6,528 bases of DNA. It comes from an uncultured Prevotellaceae bacterium. GTDB lineage: Bacteria > Bacteroidota > Bacteroidia > Bacteroidales > Bacteroidaceae. The notes below the pieces were generated by a model. That model was not told where the DNA came from and ran no database searches. It worked only from the letters and a program-made list of their open reading frames with translations. Position 1 is the stretch's first letter; each line of letters begins with the position of its first letter. A program made the position numbers and the translations under genes. Of this stretch, positions 1 through 6,479 are shown piece after piece. The stretch is from the NCBI GenBank assembly GCA_947306845.1, contig CAMZHP010000190.1, positions 1-6,528 of the forward strand. The letters are read 5' to 3'.

Positions 1-1
1 G

Positions 2-40
2 ATAGATGTGATAGACAGAATAGATAAAGAAATGAAGTAG
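2..40 (+). CDS. Possible 3' end of an upstream gene (partial)
   Basis: One plus-strand frame entering from the left edge stays open for twelve codons and reads IDVIDRIDKEMK before a TAG stop at 38-40. A hydrophilic, helix-like end of this kind is compatible with a real C-terminus. The stretch is very short, however, and uses ATA and AGA codons that are uncommon in the GC-richer genes to the right. It could equally be non-coding AT-rich spacer. No function can be suggested. Confidence 0.2.
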   Translation: MDVIDRIDKEMK

Positions 41-65
41 CAAAGAAGACAAGCGGAGTAATCAT

Positions 66-121
66 AATTCTTAATTCTTAATTCTTAATCCTTAATCCAT
101 AATTCTTAATCCTTAATCCTC
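66..121 (+). repeat. Eight tandem 7-bp repeats, consensus AATYCTT
   Basis: From 66 to 121 the sequence divides exactly into eight 7-bp units: AATTCTT three times, AATCCTT, AATCCAT, AATTCTT, AATCCTT and AATCCTC. The period never slips. The variation is mainly a T/C change at the fourth base, plus single changes in units five and eight. The tract ends five bases before the ATG at 127, so it occupies the place where the leader, and perhaps the promoter, of the downstream operon would lie. It contains no Shine-Dalgarno sequence. Whether copy number varies between strains cannot be seen here. Confidence 0.9.
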
Positions 122-126
122 AAGAT

Positions 127-468
127 ATGTACAAAATAGTGACTAACCCATCGGGGACCCGCACCATCGAGGTGAGCGACACCCATCTGGCAACCCTCAA
201 GCGCTACCAACTGCTTGACCAACTAGTAGGCAGTAACGGCATCATCGACGAGGGCGTGCTCGACAAATTGAAACTGACCGTCAGGTCGATTCTTTCCAAT
301 GAAGGAGGCCGTGACAAAGACCTGCTCGACCTGTGTTTCGATGTGATTTATCACAGCAACATGAAAGCCACAGGTCTTGCCAACCTGATTGCTCTTTATC
401 AGCAATGGGAGCAGGAGCACGTAGCAGAAACGGCCTCCGAAGAAGAACCAGAGCCGGCAGCAGAATAA
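127..468 (+). CDS. Small acidic-tailed hypothetical protein, first gene of the ygiQ operon
   Basis: This gene encodes a 113-aa soluble protein that I do not recognise. It has no signal peptide, membrane segment or cysteine cluster. The first 15 residues (MYKIVTNPSGTRTIE) look strand-forming. Residues 18-97 look largely helical, with several leucine-rich stretches, and the last 14 residues form an acidic, glutamate-rich tail (EEEPEPAAE). The ATG at 127 is the first in this frame after the repeat tract, and no Shine-Dalgarno sequence precedes it, as is usual in Bacteroidota. The stop codon is separated from the ygiQ-family ATG by only three bases, so the two are almost certainly co-transcribed and possibly translationally coupled. 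Codon use resembles that of the next gene, which supports real coding. A role linked to the radical SAM enzyme is inference from position only. Confidence 0.8.
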   Translation: MYKIVTNPSGTRTIEVSDTHLATLKRYQLLDQLVGSNGIIDEGVLDKLKLTVRSILSNEGGRDKDLLDLCFDVIYHSNMKATGLANLIALYQQWEQEHVAETASEEEPEPAAE

Positions 469-471
469 GCC

Positions 472-2397
472 ATGGCAGAGCACCGGCTGAGCGAATGGCT
501 TCCCACAACCAAAAAGGAAGTGGAGTTACGGGGATGGGATGAGTTGGACGTCATCCTGTTCTCCGGTGACGCATACGTCGACCATCCCTCCTTTGGCGCC
601 GCCGTCATTGGCCGTGCTCTTGAGGCTGCAGGCTGGCGTGTGGCCATTGTACCTCAGCCTGACTGGCATGGAGACTTCCGTGACTTTAAAAAATTGGGAC
701 GTCCCCGGTTGTTTTTCGGCATCTCTCCCGGTTGCATGGACTCGATGGTGAACAAATACACCGCCAACCGCCGTCTGCGCTCAGAAGACGCCTACAGTCC
801 TGACGGCCGCCACGACTGCCGTCCCGAATACCCCACCATCGTCTATACCCAGATTCTCAAGCGGCTCTACCCCGATGTGCCTGTGGTGCTCGGCGGTATC
901 GAAGCCTCGATGCGCCGTCTCACCCATTACGACTATTGGCAAGATCGTTTGCGCCGCTCCATCCTCTACGACTCAGGTGCCGACATGATTATCTACGGCA
1001 TGGGAGAACGCGGTATCACCGAACTCTGCACCCTGCTGTCACAAGGCGGAACGATGGCTGATGCCCACACGCTTCCCCAGACCGTCTTCATCACAGGCCG
1101 CGACCAAATCCCCGGAGGCATCACCACCGATGACATTGTGCTCCATAGCCATGAAGCCTGTCTTGACAGCAAGCGATGCGAAGCAGAGAACTACCGCCAT
1201 ATCGAAGAAGAGTCGAACAAGATACATGCCCAGCGGCTCATCCAACAGACCGGCAACCGCTACACCGTGGTCAACCCACCTTATCCCCCGATGACAACCG
1301 AGGAGGTGGATGCCTCGTTTGCCTATCCCTACACCCGACTGCCCCACCCCAAATACAAGAACAAACGCATCCCAGCCTATGAGATGATCAAGCACTCGGT
1401 CAACATCCACCGCGGATGCTTTGGCGGGTGTGCCTTCTGCACCATCAGTGCCCACCAGGGCAAATTCATTGCCTCCCGCAGCAAGGAGAGCATCCTCCGC
1501 GAGGTGAAAGAAGTGGCAGCCCTTGACGACTTCAAAGGTTACCTGAGCGACCTCGGCGGCCCCTCCGCCAACATGTACGGCATGGGCGGCAAGGACAAGA
1601 CGAAATGCGAGCGCTGCAAGCGGCCCTCCTGCATCCACCCGCAGATATGCCGCAATCTCGATACCAATCCCCAGGCCCTGCTCGACCTGTATCAGACCGT
1701 CGACCGACTCCCTGGCATCAAAAAAACCTTCATTGGCAGCGGTGTACGCTACGACCTGCTGCTGCACAAGAGCGGCGACGAGGCCACCGATTCCGCCACG
1801 GCCGCCTATACGCGTGAACTGATCTGCCGCCATGTGAGCGGCCGTCTGAAAGTGGCTCCCGAGCACACCAGCGATGAGGTGCTAATGCTCATGCGCAAGC
1901 CCTCTTTTGCACAGTTTGAGGCCTTCAAGCGGATATTCGACGACATCAACCGCCGCGAGGGTCTCCGCCAACAGATCATCCCCTACTTCATCAGCAGTCA
2001 CCCAGGTTGCCATGAAGCCGACATGGCCCGTCTTGCCCTCATCACCAAACGCCTTGACTTCCAGTTGGAACAAGTGCAGGATTTCACCCCCACCCCGATG
2101 ACCATCAGCACCGAGATGTGGTACACCGGCCTTGACCCCTATACTCTCAAGCCCGTTTTCAGTGCCAAGAGCCAGCAAGAGAAACTCGCCCAGCGCATGT
2201 TCTTCTTCTGGTATAAGCCCGAGGAGCGCCAGCGCATAGAGAGAGAACTGCGCCGGTTGGGCATGTCCGACCTCATCCCCCAATTGCTCGGCGGCACCCA
2301 TCATCCTGTCTATGAAAAGAATAGCCATCACAGAACAACAGCTGACCGGGAAAAGAAGTCCCGAGACGTGCGAGGACGGCATCGTCGCGACCGATGA
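472..2397 (+). CDS. YgiQ family radical SAM protein
   Basis: This is a 641-aa member of the YgiQ (UPF0313) radical SAM family. Such enzymes use a [4Fe-4S] cluster to cleave S-adenosylmethionine, but the family's substrate is unknown. The N-terminal family domain includes GGIEAS at 141-146. The radical SAM core carries the cluster motif C316-x3-C320-x2-C323 (CFGGCAFC). A second cysteine set at C379, C382, C387 and C393, followed by a conserved-type RNLDTNPQALLDLY stretch, is typical of the family. SGVRYD (423-428) and VAPEHT (461-466) also fit. The C-terminal part from about MWYTGLDPYT matches the family's C-terminal region (DUF3362). The E. coli protein is roughly 100 residues longer. The last 28 residues are strongly basic and overlap the next gene in another frame, so they may be a read-through extension rather than a conserved domain. 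It is probably a cytoplasmic enzyme. Confidence 0.95.
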   Translation: MAEHRLSEWLPTTKKEVELRGWDELDVILFSGDAYVDHPSFGAAVIGRALEAAGWRVAIVPQPDWHGDFRDFKKLGRPRLFFGISPGCMDSMVNKYTANRRLRSEDAYSPDGRHDCRPEYPTIVYTQILKRLYPDVPVVLGGIEASMRRLTHYDYWQDRLRRSILYDSGADMIIYGMGERGITELCTLLSQGGTMADAHTLPQTVFITGRDQIPGGITTDDIVLHSHEACLDSKRCEAENYRHIEEESNKIHAQRLIQQTGNRYTVVNPPYPPMTTEEVDASFAYPYTRLPHPKYKNKRIPAYEMIKHSVNIHRGCFGGCAFCTISAHQGKFIASRSKESILREVKEVAALDDFKGYLSDLGGPSANMYGMGGKDKTKCERCKRPSCIHPQICRNLDTNPQALLDLYQTVDRLPGIKKTFIGSGVRYDLLLHKSGDEATDSATAAYTRELICRHVSGRLKVAPEHTSDEVLMLMRKPSFAQFEAFKRIFDDINRREGLRQQIIPYFISSHPGCHEADMARLALITKRLDFQLEQVQDFTPTPMTISTEMWYTGLDPYTLKPVFSAKSQQEKLAQRMFFFWYKPEERQRIERELRRLGMSDLIPQLLGGTHHPVYEKNSHHRTTADREKKSRDVRGRHRRDR

Positions 2398-3139
2398 TTT
2401 CGTGGCCGTGATTGACGGCAGCACCAGCAAGGCAGCTCACCAGATGTTTGCCGACATGCGCAACGGCCGTGCCGCCATGTTCCTTGTGAGCGAGACCCTG
2501 CGCTCGTTGCCCGTCGATGCCACCTTAGCGAAATGCAGCGAACTCGTGACAGCACAACTCAGCGATGCCTACCGCCAGCAAGGCGTTTCCACCAGCCATC
2601 TCACCGCCCATCCCGAGGAGCGGACGACAGCCAGCGCCGCTATTTTCAGTCTCCAGAAGCAAGAAATCTGGTTGGTGGGCGATTGTCAATGCCTGGTGGA
2701 TGGTGTTTTCCATGACAACCCCAAGCCCCATGAGGACCGCATCGCCCACGAGCGCGCCGCCATCCTCCGACAAATGCTGGAGAAAGGAGAGACCGACGAA
2801 GACAGTCTGCGCCATCATGATGTAGGACGCGACCAAGTCGTGGGACAGATTGTCCTCACCTGTTACGACCAAAACAAGAAATTCTCTGTATTTGACGGTT
2901 TTCCTGTCGCCCTTGACAAGGTCAAGGTCATCCCGGTGCCCATGGGCAGCGAAGTGGTGCTAGCCACCGATGGCTATCCTTTCCTCTTCCCAACACTTCA
3001 CGAGAGCGAGGAAGCCCTTGCCCACCACCTAGCAACCGACCCGTTGTGCATCCGACAATTTGTGGCCACCAAAGGTTTGATGGCTGGTCAGGTGTCCTTT
3101 GACGACCGAGCTTATATCCGATTTAGGGTTGTTGAATGA
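2312..3139 (+). CDS. PPM/PP2C-like phosphatase-fold protein
   Basis: This gene encodes a 275-aa soluble protein without a signal peptide. I assign the PPM (PP2C) fold from the order of short motifs: E21-D22 (motif 1), VAVIDGST with D35-G36 (equivalent to the metal-binding DGxxG), RTTASAAIF at 104-112 (GTT-like strand), VGDCQ with G123-D124 (usually GDSR), ATDGYP with D220-G221 (usually SDG) and FDDRAYIRF with D264-D265 near the end (usually DN). All main metal-ligand positions therefore appear present, although the flanking residues are atypical. The likely role is a divergent metal-dependent serine/threonine phosphatase or a related hydrolase; the substrate is unknown. The first 29 codons lie inside the end of the ygiQ-family gene. 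A later start would lose E21-D22, so the ATG at 2312 is preferred. The 3' end overlaps the convergent neighbour by 17 bp. Confidence 0.85.
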   Translation: MKRIAITEQQLTGKRSPETCEDGIVATDDFVAVIDGSTSKAAHQMFADMRNGRAAMFLVSETLRSLPVDATLAKCSELVTAQLSDAYRQQGVSTSHLTAHPEERTTASAAIFSLQKQEIWLVGDCQCLVDGVFHDNPKPHEDRIAHERAAILRQMLEKGETDEDSLRHHDVGRDQVVGQIVLTCYDQNKKFSVFDGFPVALDKVKVIPVPMGSEVVLATDGYPFLFPTLHESEEALAHHLATDPLCIRQFVATKGLMAGQVSFDDRAYIRFRVVE

Positions 3140-4133
3140 CAAGTGTCTTGATCCAATCCTTCAAGACCCCAGCATATTGGTTTTGTGAATCCGCGATGAG
3201 CACCACCACCTGTCTGCCATCAGGCAGTTTGGGTCCCAGGCACATCCCCTCATAATTGGCAAGTGACACATCGAGCAGTCCGATGGCCGTCATCCACTCG
3301 GTGAGCAATGTCTTCTCCATGGGTGTCTTACCTGCGATGCTGTCCGTCGGCAGGAGGGATTTCTCCTTTTCGGGCCACACCTGATAAAGGCGACACGACA
3401 CAAAAGCCCCTATTTTCGACTCAGGAACTGCGAACTCCCGCTCCAAAACGAGCAGGGAACCATCGTCGAGAGCAGTCAGCGCACTCACCCCCATGGCAAA
3501 ACGCTCTGGCATCACCTGCGCCATCGGCTCGTCCATCTCATAGAGATACTGAACTCCGGCCCGCAAGCTGTCGTCAAATGATTGGATTCGCAGGCGGTTT
3601 CGCGCCCCGTTGTCTGGGTCGGCCCGCAAGCCATCACCCTTCAGTGTGCTCTCGCTGGTGGTCCAGAAGCGATGTGTAGCGGTATTGTAAGTGAGAGCCT
3701 CGAGACTATATGCAGGAGAAGTGCCATGAAAAACGGCAGGCATCGGCAAAGAACGCCCTGTGGGAACACCCTGCAGTGAGAATTCCCTGATCTGCGTGTC
3801 TCTTTCGCTGCTGATGAACAATGTGGAGTCGGGAGCATACCAAGCGATGCCCTCATTGTCGTGGTTAGGCAACGAGGAACCTACAAATCCTGTGCAAGCC
3901 GCTGAGCTGACTGCTCCCACCGAGTCGATGGAGATGCGGAAGATGAAAAAGCCATCCTTTCCATTATCGGACACCACAGCATATCTGTCGTCGCCCAACC
4001 AAGCGATGCCACTGTAGCCACCTGCCGGTATGCTGTCGGGAAACGCCACCTGCTCATGTTCCTCCACCTCTTGTGCCATCAATGGCAGAGATAGGCTCCA
4101 CACAGTGAGCATCAGTAACAAACGGGATGTCAT
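3123..4133 (-). CDS. Secreted esterase-like activity of phytase family protein
   Basis: This gene encodes a 336-aa exported protein. Residues 1-20 form a signal peptide with a hydrophobic core and an ALA-like cut site (LMA|QE). The mature part fits the phytase-like, esterase-like family (PF13449), which is predicted to form a beta-propeller. Signature stretches are SGIAW (41-45) followed by YAVVSDNG, HDNEGIAW (91-98) with LFISSERD, SLEALTYN (143-150) with FWTTSES, LLVLERE (228-234) and NYEGMCLG (293-300) with LIADSQNQY. Real phytase activity is not shown for most members, so phosphate-ester hydrolysis is only a family-level guess. No lipobox cysteine is seen, so the protein is probably periplasmic or secreted. 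Its ATG overlaps the gldE stop codon (ATGA at 4133-4130), and a purine-rich AAGGAAG lies seven bases upstream, so translation is likely coupled to gldE. Confidence 0.9.
   Translation of the reverse strand: MTSRLLLMLTVWSLSLPLMAQEVEEHEQVAFPDSIPAGGYSGIAWLGDDRYAVVSDNGKDGFFIFRISIDSVGAVSSAACTGFVGSSLPNHDNEGIAWYAPDSTLFISSERDTQIREFSLQGVPTGRSLPMPAVFHGTSPAYSLEALTYNTATHRFWTTSESTLKGDGLRADPDNGARNRLRIQSFDDSLRAGVQYLYEMDEPMAQVMPERFAMGVSALTALDDGSLLVLEREFAVPESKIGAFVSCRLYQVWPEKEKSLLPTDSIAGKTPMEKTLLTEWMTAIGLLDVSLANYEGMCLGPKLPDGRQVVVLIADSQNQYAGVLKDWIKTLVIQQP
3145..3167. other. Perfect 7-bp inverted repeat at the convergent gene junction
   Basis: GTCTTGA (3145-3151) and TCAAGAC (3161-3167) are exact reverse complements separated by nine bases. 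The repeat lies just after the plus-strand stop codon at 3139 and inside the last codons of the minus-strand phytase-like gene. It could fold in RNA from either strand and help end the plus-strand transcript. No long U-tract follows directly on the plus strand; the nearest run is the TTTT at about 3180. The stem is short, so a chance occurrence is possible. Confidence 0.4.
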
Positions 4134-5458
4134 GACTTGTCTTCCTTGGATTGGATCACCATCTTGACCTTGGAGATGCGCCGCTCCTCGATGGCCATGA
4201 TCTCAAAGGTATATTTGCCATAGGAGATTTTCTCGCCCACCTTGGGGAAGTCACCCTTGAGTTCAAGCAACAGTCCGGCCAACGAGTCGGCATCGCCCTC
4301 CACCTCAGCGAAATCATCATCGATATTGAGGATTTTGTAGAAGTCGGAAAGCGAGGTCTTGCCCTCAAAGATATAAGTATGATTGTTAAGGCGGGTGTAG
4401 TTGCGTTCCTCATCATCAAACTCATCATGTATCTCACCGAGGATTTCCTCGAGGATATCCTCCAACGTGACGAGTCCGCTCGTACCGCCAAACTCATCTA
4501 CCACAATGGCGATGTGTATCTTATTCTCCTGAAACTCGCGCAGCAAGTCATCGATTTTCTTGGTTTCCGGAACGAAATAAGGAGGGCGAATCAAGCTCTG
4601 CCACCTGAAGGAAGCGGTCTTGCCCAGATGCGGAAGAAGGTCCTTGATATAGAGCACGCCCCGGATATTGTCGGAAGTGCCTTGATAGACCGGGATGCGG
4701 CTGTAGTTGTTCTCCACGATGCAGTTGATGACGGTGTTGAAGTCATCTTTCATGCTGAGGTCAACCATATCCTGCCTTGGAGTCATGATTTCCTTGGCCG
4801 TCTCATCTCCAAATCGGATGATACCCTGCAGCATGCTCTGCTCCACCTTGATATCCTCCTTGTCAGTCAGTTCGAGTGCCTGTTCCAAGTCATCCACGCT
4901 GAGCACATGAGCCTCCTTGTGCACAATCTTTCCCGCCAGCGACGCACTTCCCATCAACAGGTTCTCCACCTGCCAAAACAACTTGCGCAGGAACATGAGC
5001 GTTCCTGCCGAGAAGCGGCAGTAGTTGAGGGAATTCTGCCTTGCATAGACTTTTGGCATGATTTCTCCAAAAAGCAGAAGCAGGAAAGTGAGCAGGACAG
5101 TAATGCACAGGAAATGCAACCAGATGGCTTTTCCGAAATCCACCAAATTTGCAAAGATATAGTTGCAAAGCATGATGATGGTAACATTGACCAGGTTATT
5201 GGTAATGAGAATGGTGGCCAATGTTCTCTCGCTGTCGTTGCGCAAGGTCTCAATCTTTCGGTCAGCCGCATTATGCTCGGGATCGAGCGCGTTGAGGTCT
5301 GTCGGTGAAAGATTGAAGAAAGCGATCTCAGAAGCGCTGGCAAATCCAGAAAAAGCCAGCAGGAGCAGTGTCAATGCTGCGATGGCATATACTTCAACAC
5401 CCGGCGTGATCCAATGGACCTCACCGAGTGTGGATATCAGATAGTCAATGGTTTTCAC
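4130..5458 (-). CDS. gldE: GldE-like CNNM/CBS/CorC-domain membrane protein
   Basis: This is a 442-aa inner-membrane protein of the HlyC/CorC (UPF0053) group. Hydrophobic segments lie near residues 21-38, 82-104 and 110-131, with a weaker one around 150-170, forming the CNNM transmembrane domain. It includes the family motif GEIMPK at 131-136. Two CBS domains follow (about 220-275 and 285-345), with RIPVY at 254-258 and GGTSGLVTLEDILEEILGEI from 324. The acidic linker DEFDDEE leads into the C-terminal CorC/HlyC domain. Relatives handle Mg2+/Co2+ transport. In Flavobacterium GldE supports gliding, and the ssb-gldE order is why I prefer gldE over a generic hemolysin-like name. The start is GTG at 5458, 14 bases after the ssb stop, with no clear Shine-Dalgarno sequence; no nearby in-frame ATG offers a better start. 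Confidence 0.9.
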   Translation of the reverse strand: MKTIDYLISTLGEVHWITPGVEVYAIAALTLLLLAFSGFASASEIAFFNLSPTDLNALDPEHNAADRKIETLRNDSERTLATILITNNLVNVTIIMLCNYIFANLVDFGKAIWLHFLCITVLLTFLLLLFGEIMPKVYARQNSLNYCRFSAGTLMFLRKLFWQVENLLMGSASLAGKIVHKEAHVLSVDDLEQALELTDKEDIKVEQSMLQGIIRFGDETAKEIMTPRQDMVDLSMKDDFNTVINCIVENNYSRIPVYQGTSDNIRGVLYIKDLLPHLGKTASFRWQSLIRPPYFVPETKKIDDLLREFQENKIHIAIVVDEFGGTSGLVTLEDILEEILGEIHDEFDDEERNYTRLNNHTYIFEGKTSLSDFYKILNIDDDFAEVEGDADSLAGLLLELKGDFPKVGEKISYGKYTFEIMAIEERRISKVKMVIQSKEDKS

Positions 5459-5472
5459 GTTTTATCAAAGGA

Positions 5473-5886
5473 TCAAAACGGTATCTCATCGTCCTGTCCC
5501 TGCTGTGGCGCTTTGTTCTCCTCCTGTTTGTAACTTACAGAAGGTTCCTGTGTCAACGGACGTGGCGACAGCAGTTCCATATTCTCACCGACAATTTCTG
5601 TGACATATCTTCTTGCCCCTTTCTTGTCGTCGTATGTGCGATATCTCAGTCTTCCCTCGATATAGAGTTTGTCACCCTTGTGCACATATTTTTCGGCAAT
5701 CTTGGCAAGTCCCTTCCACAGCACGATGTTGTGCCAGTCGGTGCGGTCGGGCACCTGTGTGCCGTTTTGCAGCGTATAGCCTCTTTCTGTGGTGGCCAGG
5801 GTGAAGACGGCCATGGCCTGGTCGGTGTCATAATAAGATATGACGGGGTCTTTCCCGACATTTCCGATGAGCATCACCTTATTCAT
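5473..5886 (-). CDS. ssb: Single-stranded DNA-binding protein
   Basis: This is a 137-aa bacterial SSB, which coats single-stranded DNA during replication, repair and recombination and recruits partners through its tail. The OB-fold covers about residues 1-107. It begins MNKVMLIGNVGKDP and includes the aromatic and basic positions usual for DNA contact, such as W51, W58, the GDKLYIEGRLRYRTY stretch (71-85) and VGENMELL (99-106). A glutamine-rich disordered linker follows and ends in the acidic tip DDEIPF, the partner-binding signature of true SSBs. The length is slightly short but normal for a chromosomal Bacteroidota SSB. The ATG at 5886 is fixed by a strong AGGAGG five bases upstream. It sits between the 181-aa gene (20-nt gap) and gldE (14-nt gap), in one apparent operon. 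Confidence 0.97.
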   Translation of the reverse strand: MNKVMLIGNVGKDPVISYYDTDQAMAVFTLATTERGYTLQNGTQVPDRTDWHNIVLWKGLAKIAEKYVHKGDKLYIEGRLRYRTYDDKKGARRYVTEIVGENMELLSPRPLTQEPSVSYKQEENKAPQQGQDDEIPF

Positions 5887-5891
5887 AAATT

Positions 5892-5897
5892 CCTCCT
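5892..5897 (-). promoter_or_regulatory. Strong Shine-Dalgarno sequence of ssb
   Basis: On the minus strand AGGAGG lies five bases before the ssb ATG. It is the only canonical Shine-Dalgarno sequence in the window. The other genes have none or only a weak purine stretch, as expected for Bacteroidota, where anti-Shine-Dalgarno pairing is little used. Confidence 0.75.
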
Positions 5898-5906
5898 TAC
5901 TTTATT

Positions 5907-6452
5907 TTATTTCCACATTCCGAGATATTTGAAGCGGAAATTCTTTCCTTTGGCCGATGGGAACTGGCTTCTGCTGTCCACGCGGTCTCTAAGGTGCTCC
6001 ACGATGCGGTTGTAGCAGTCGATTCCTGAGAGCGCCTTGCATCTGGCCACGAAATGGGTGTCGCGATACTCATGCTTTCCTGTGGCAGGCACCATGACAA
6101 CTCTCTTGAAATCGAGTGTGCCCTCATACCATCCCTGGCGCTCTTCATTGAGTTTGTTGACCACCGGCTGTGCGATGTCGCGGCGATCCTGCTGCGGTCC
6201 AACTGGGCGCAAAGCCTTTTTCTGTTTGAAGTCCATCATGGAAGCCGCCTCTGTTTTGATGATGATAAAATAGACCCTCGGTCTTACCTTATATCTTTTA
6301 GGATAGAGGACATCACTTTCGGCATACTCACGCACATCGGCCTCGATTTGCGGATTCATGCCCACTTCAGGAATGGAACAAAGGAAATCAATCGCCTCGT
6401 CAACACTGTAGACCAGTGTTTCCTTGTCGAAATATCTAATATATAAATTCAT
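5907..6452 (-). CDS. Conserved-looking hypothetical protein upstream of ssb
   Basis: This gene encodes a 181-aa soluble protein for which I recognise no named family. There is no signal peptide, membrane segment or cysteine cluster. It begins MNLYIRYFDKETLVYSVDEA, has a strand-like RPRVYFIIIK (58-67), a lysine/arginine-rich middle (75-92), a WYEGTLDFKRVVMVPATGKHEYR stretch (108-130) and a basic, aromatic C-terminus. The overall charge looks basic, which would allow nucleic-acid or ribosome contact, but this is inference only. I chose ATG 6452. The same frame is open further upstream, to a possible ATG at 6521, but that would translate through the tRNA gene. The TAA stop is 20 bases before ssb, so it probably shares the ssb transcript. 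I believe similar proteins occur in other Bacteroidales but cannot verify that here. Confidence 0.85.
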   Translation of the reverse strand: MNLYIRYFDKETLVYSVDEAIDFLCSIPEVGMNPQIEADVREYAESDVLYPKRYKVRPRVYFIIIKTEAASMMDFKQKKALRPVGPQQDRRDIAQPVVNKLNEERQGWYEGTLDFKRVVMVPATGKHEYRDTHFVARCKALSGIDCYNRIVEHLRDRVDSRSQFPSAKGKNFRFKYLGMWK

Positions 6453-6479
6453 TGATTTGGTTTTTCTTATCCTAAAAAG

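Noticed and set aside
66..121. CRISPR array or attachment site
   Set aside because: Units are only 7 bp and contiguous, with no spacers, and no integrase or Cas gene lies nearby; it is a simple tandem repeat.
66..121. Bacteroidota-type promoter inside the repeat tract
   Set aside because: TAATTCTT partly resembles the TAnnTTTG element, but it recurs in several units, misses key bases, and has no matching TTTG at the -33 spacing, so no specific promoter can be called.
1039..1866. Long antisense open frame (275 codons) inside the ygiQ-family gene
   Set aside because: It is low in complexity (rich in G, A and V), lacks recognisable motifs, and lies wholly opposite a gene with clear radical SAM motifs. 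It is a shadow frame of a GC-rich gene.
1882..2430. Antisense open frame across the end of the ygiQ-family gene and the overlap
   Set aside because: It has no motif or sensible start context, and both plus-strand frames here are supported by family motifs.
4151..5308. Long plus-strand open frame (385 codons) opposite gldE
   Set aside because: The protein has no family motifs and is rich in I, L, H and D as expected for the complement of the GldE coding frame, whose motifs (GEIMPK, RIPVY, GGTSGLVTLEDILEE) are unmistakable.
5428..6015. Plus-strand open frame (195 codons) opposite ssb
   Set aside because: It is the complement of ssb and parts of its neighbours, with no recognisable motif, whereas the SSB OB-fold and DDEIPF tip on the minus strand are certain.
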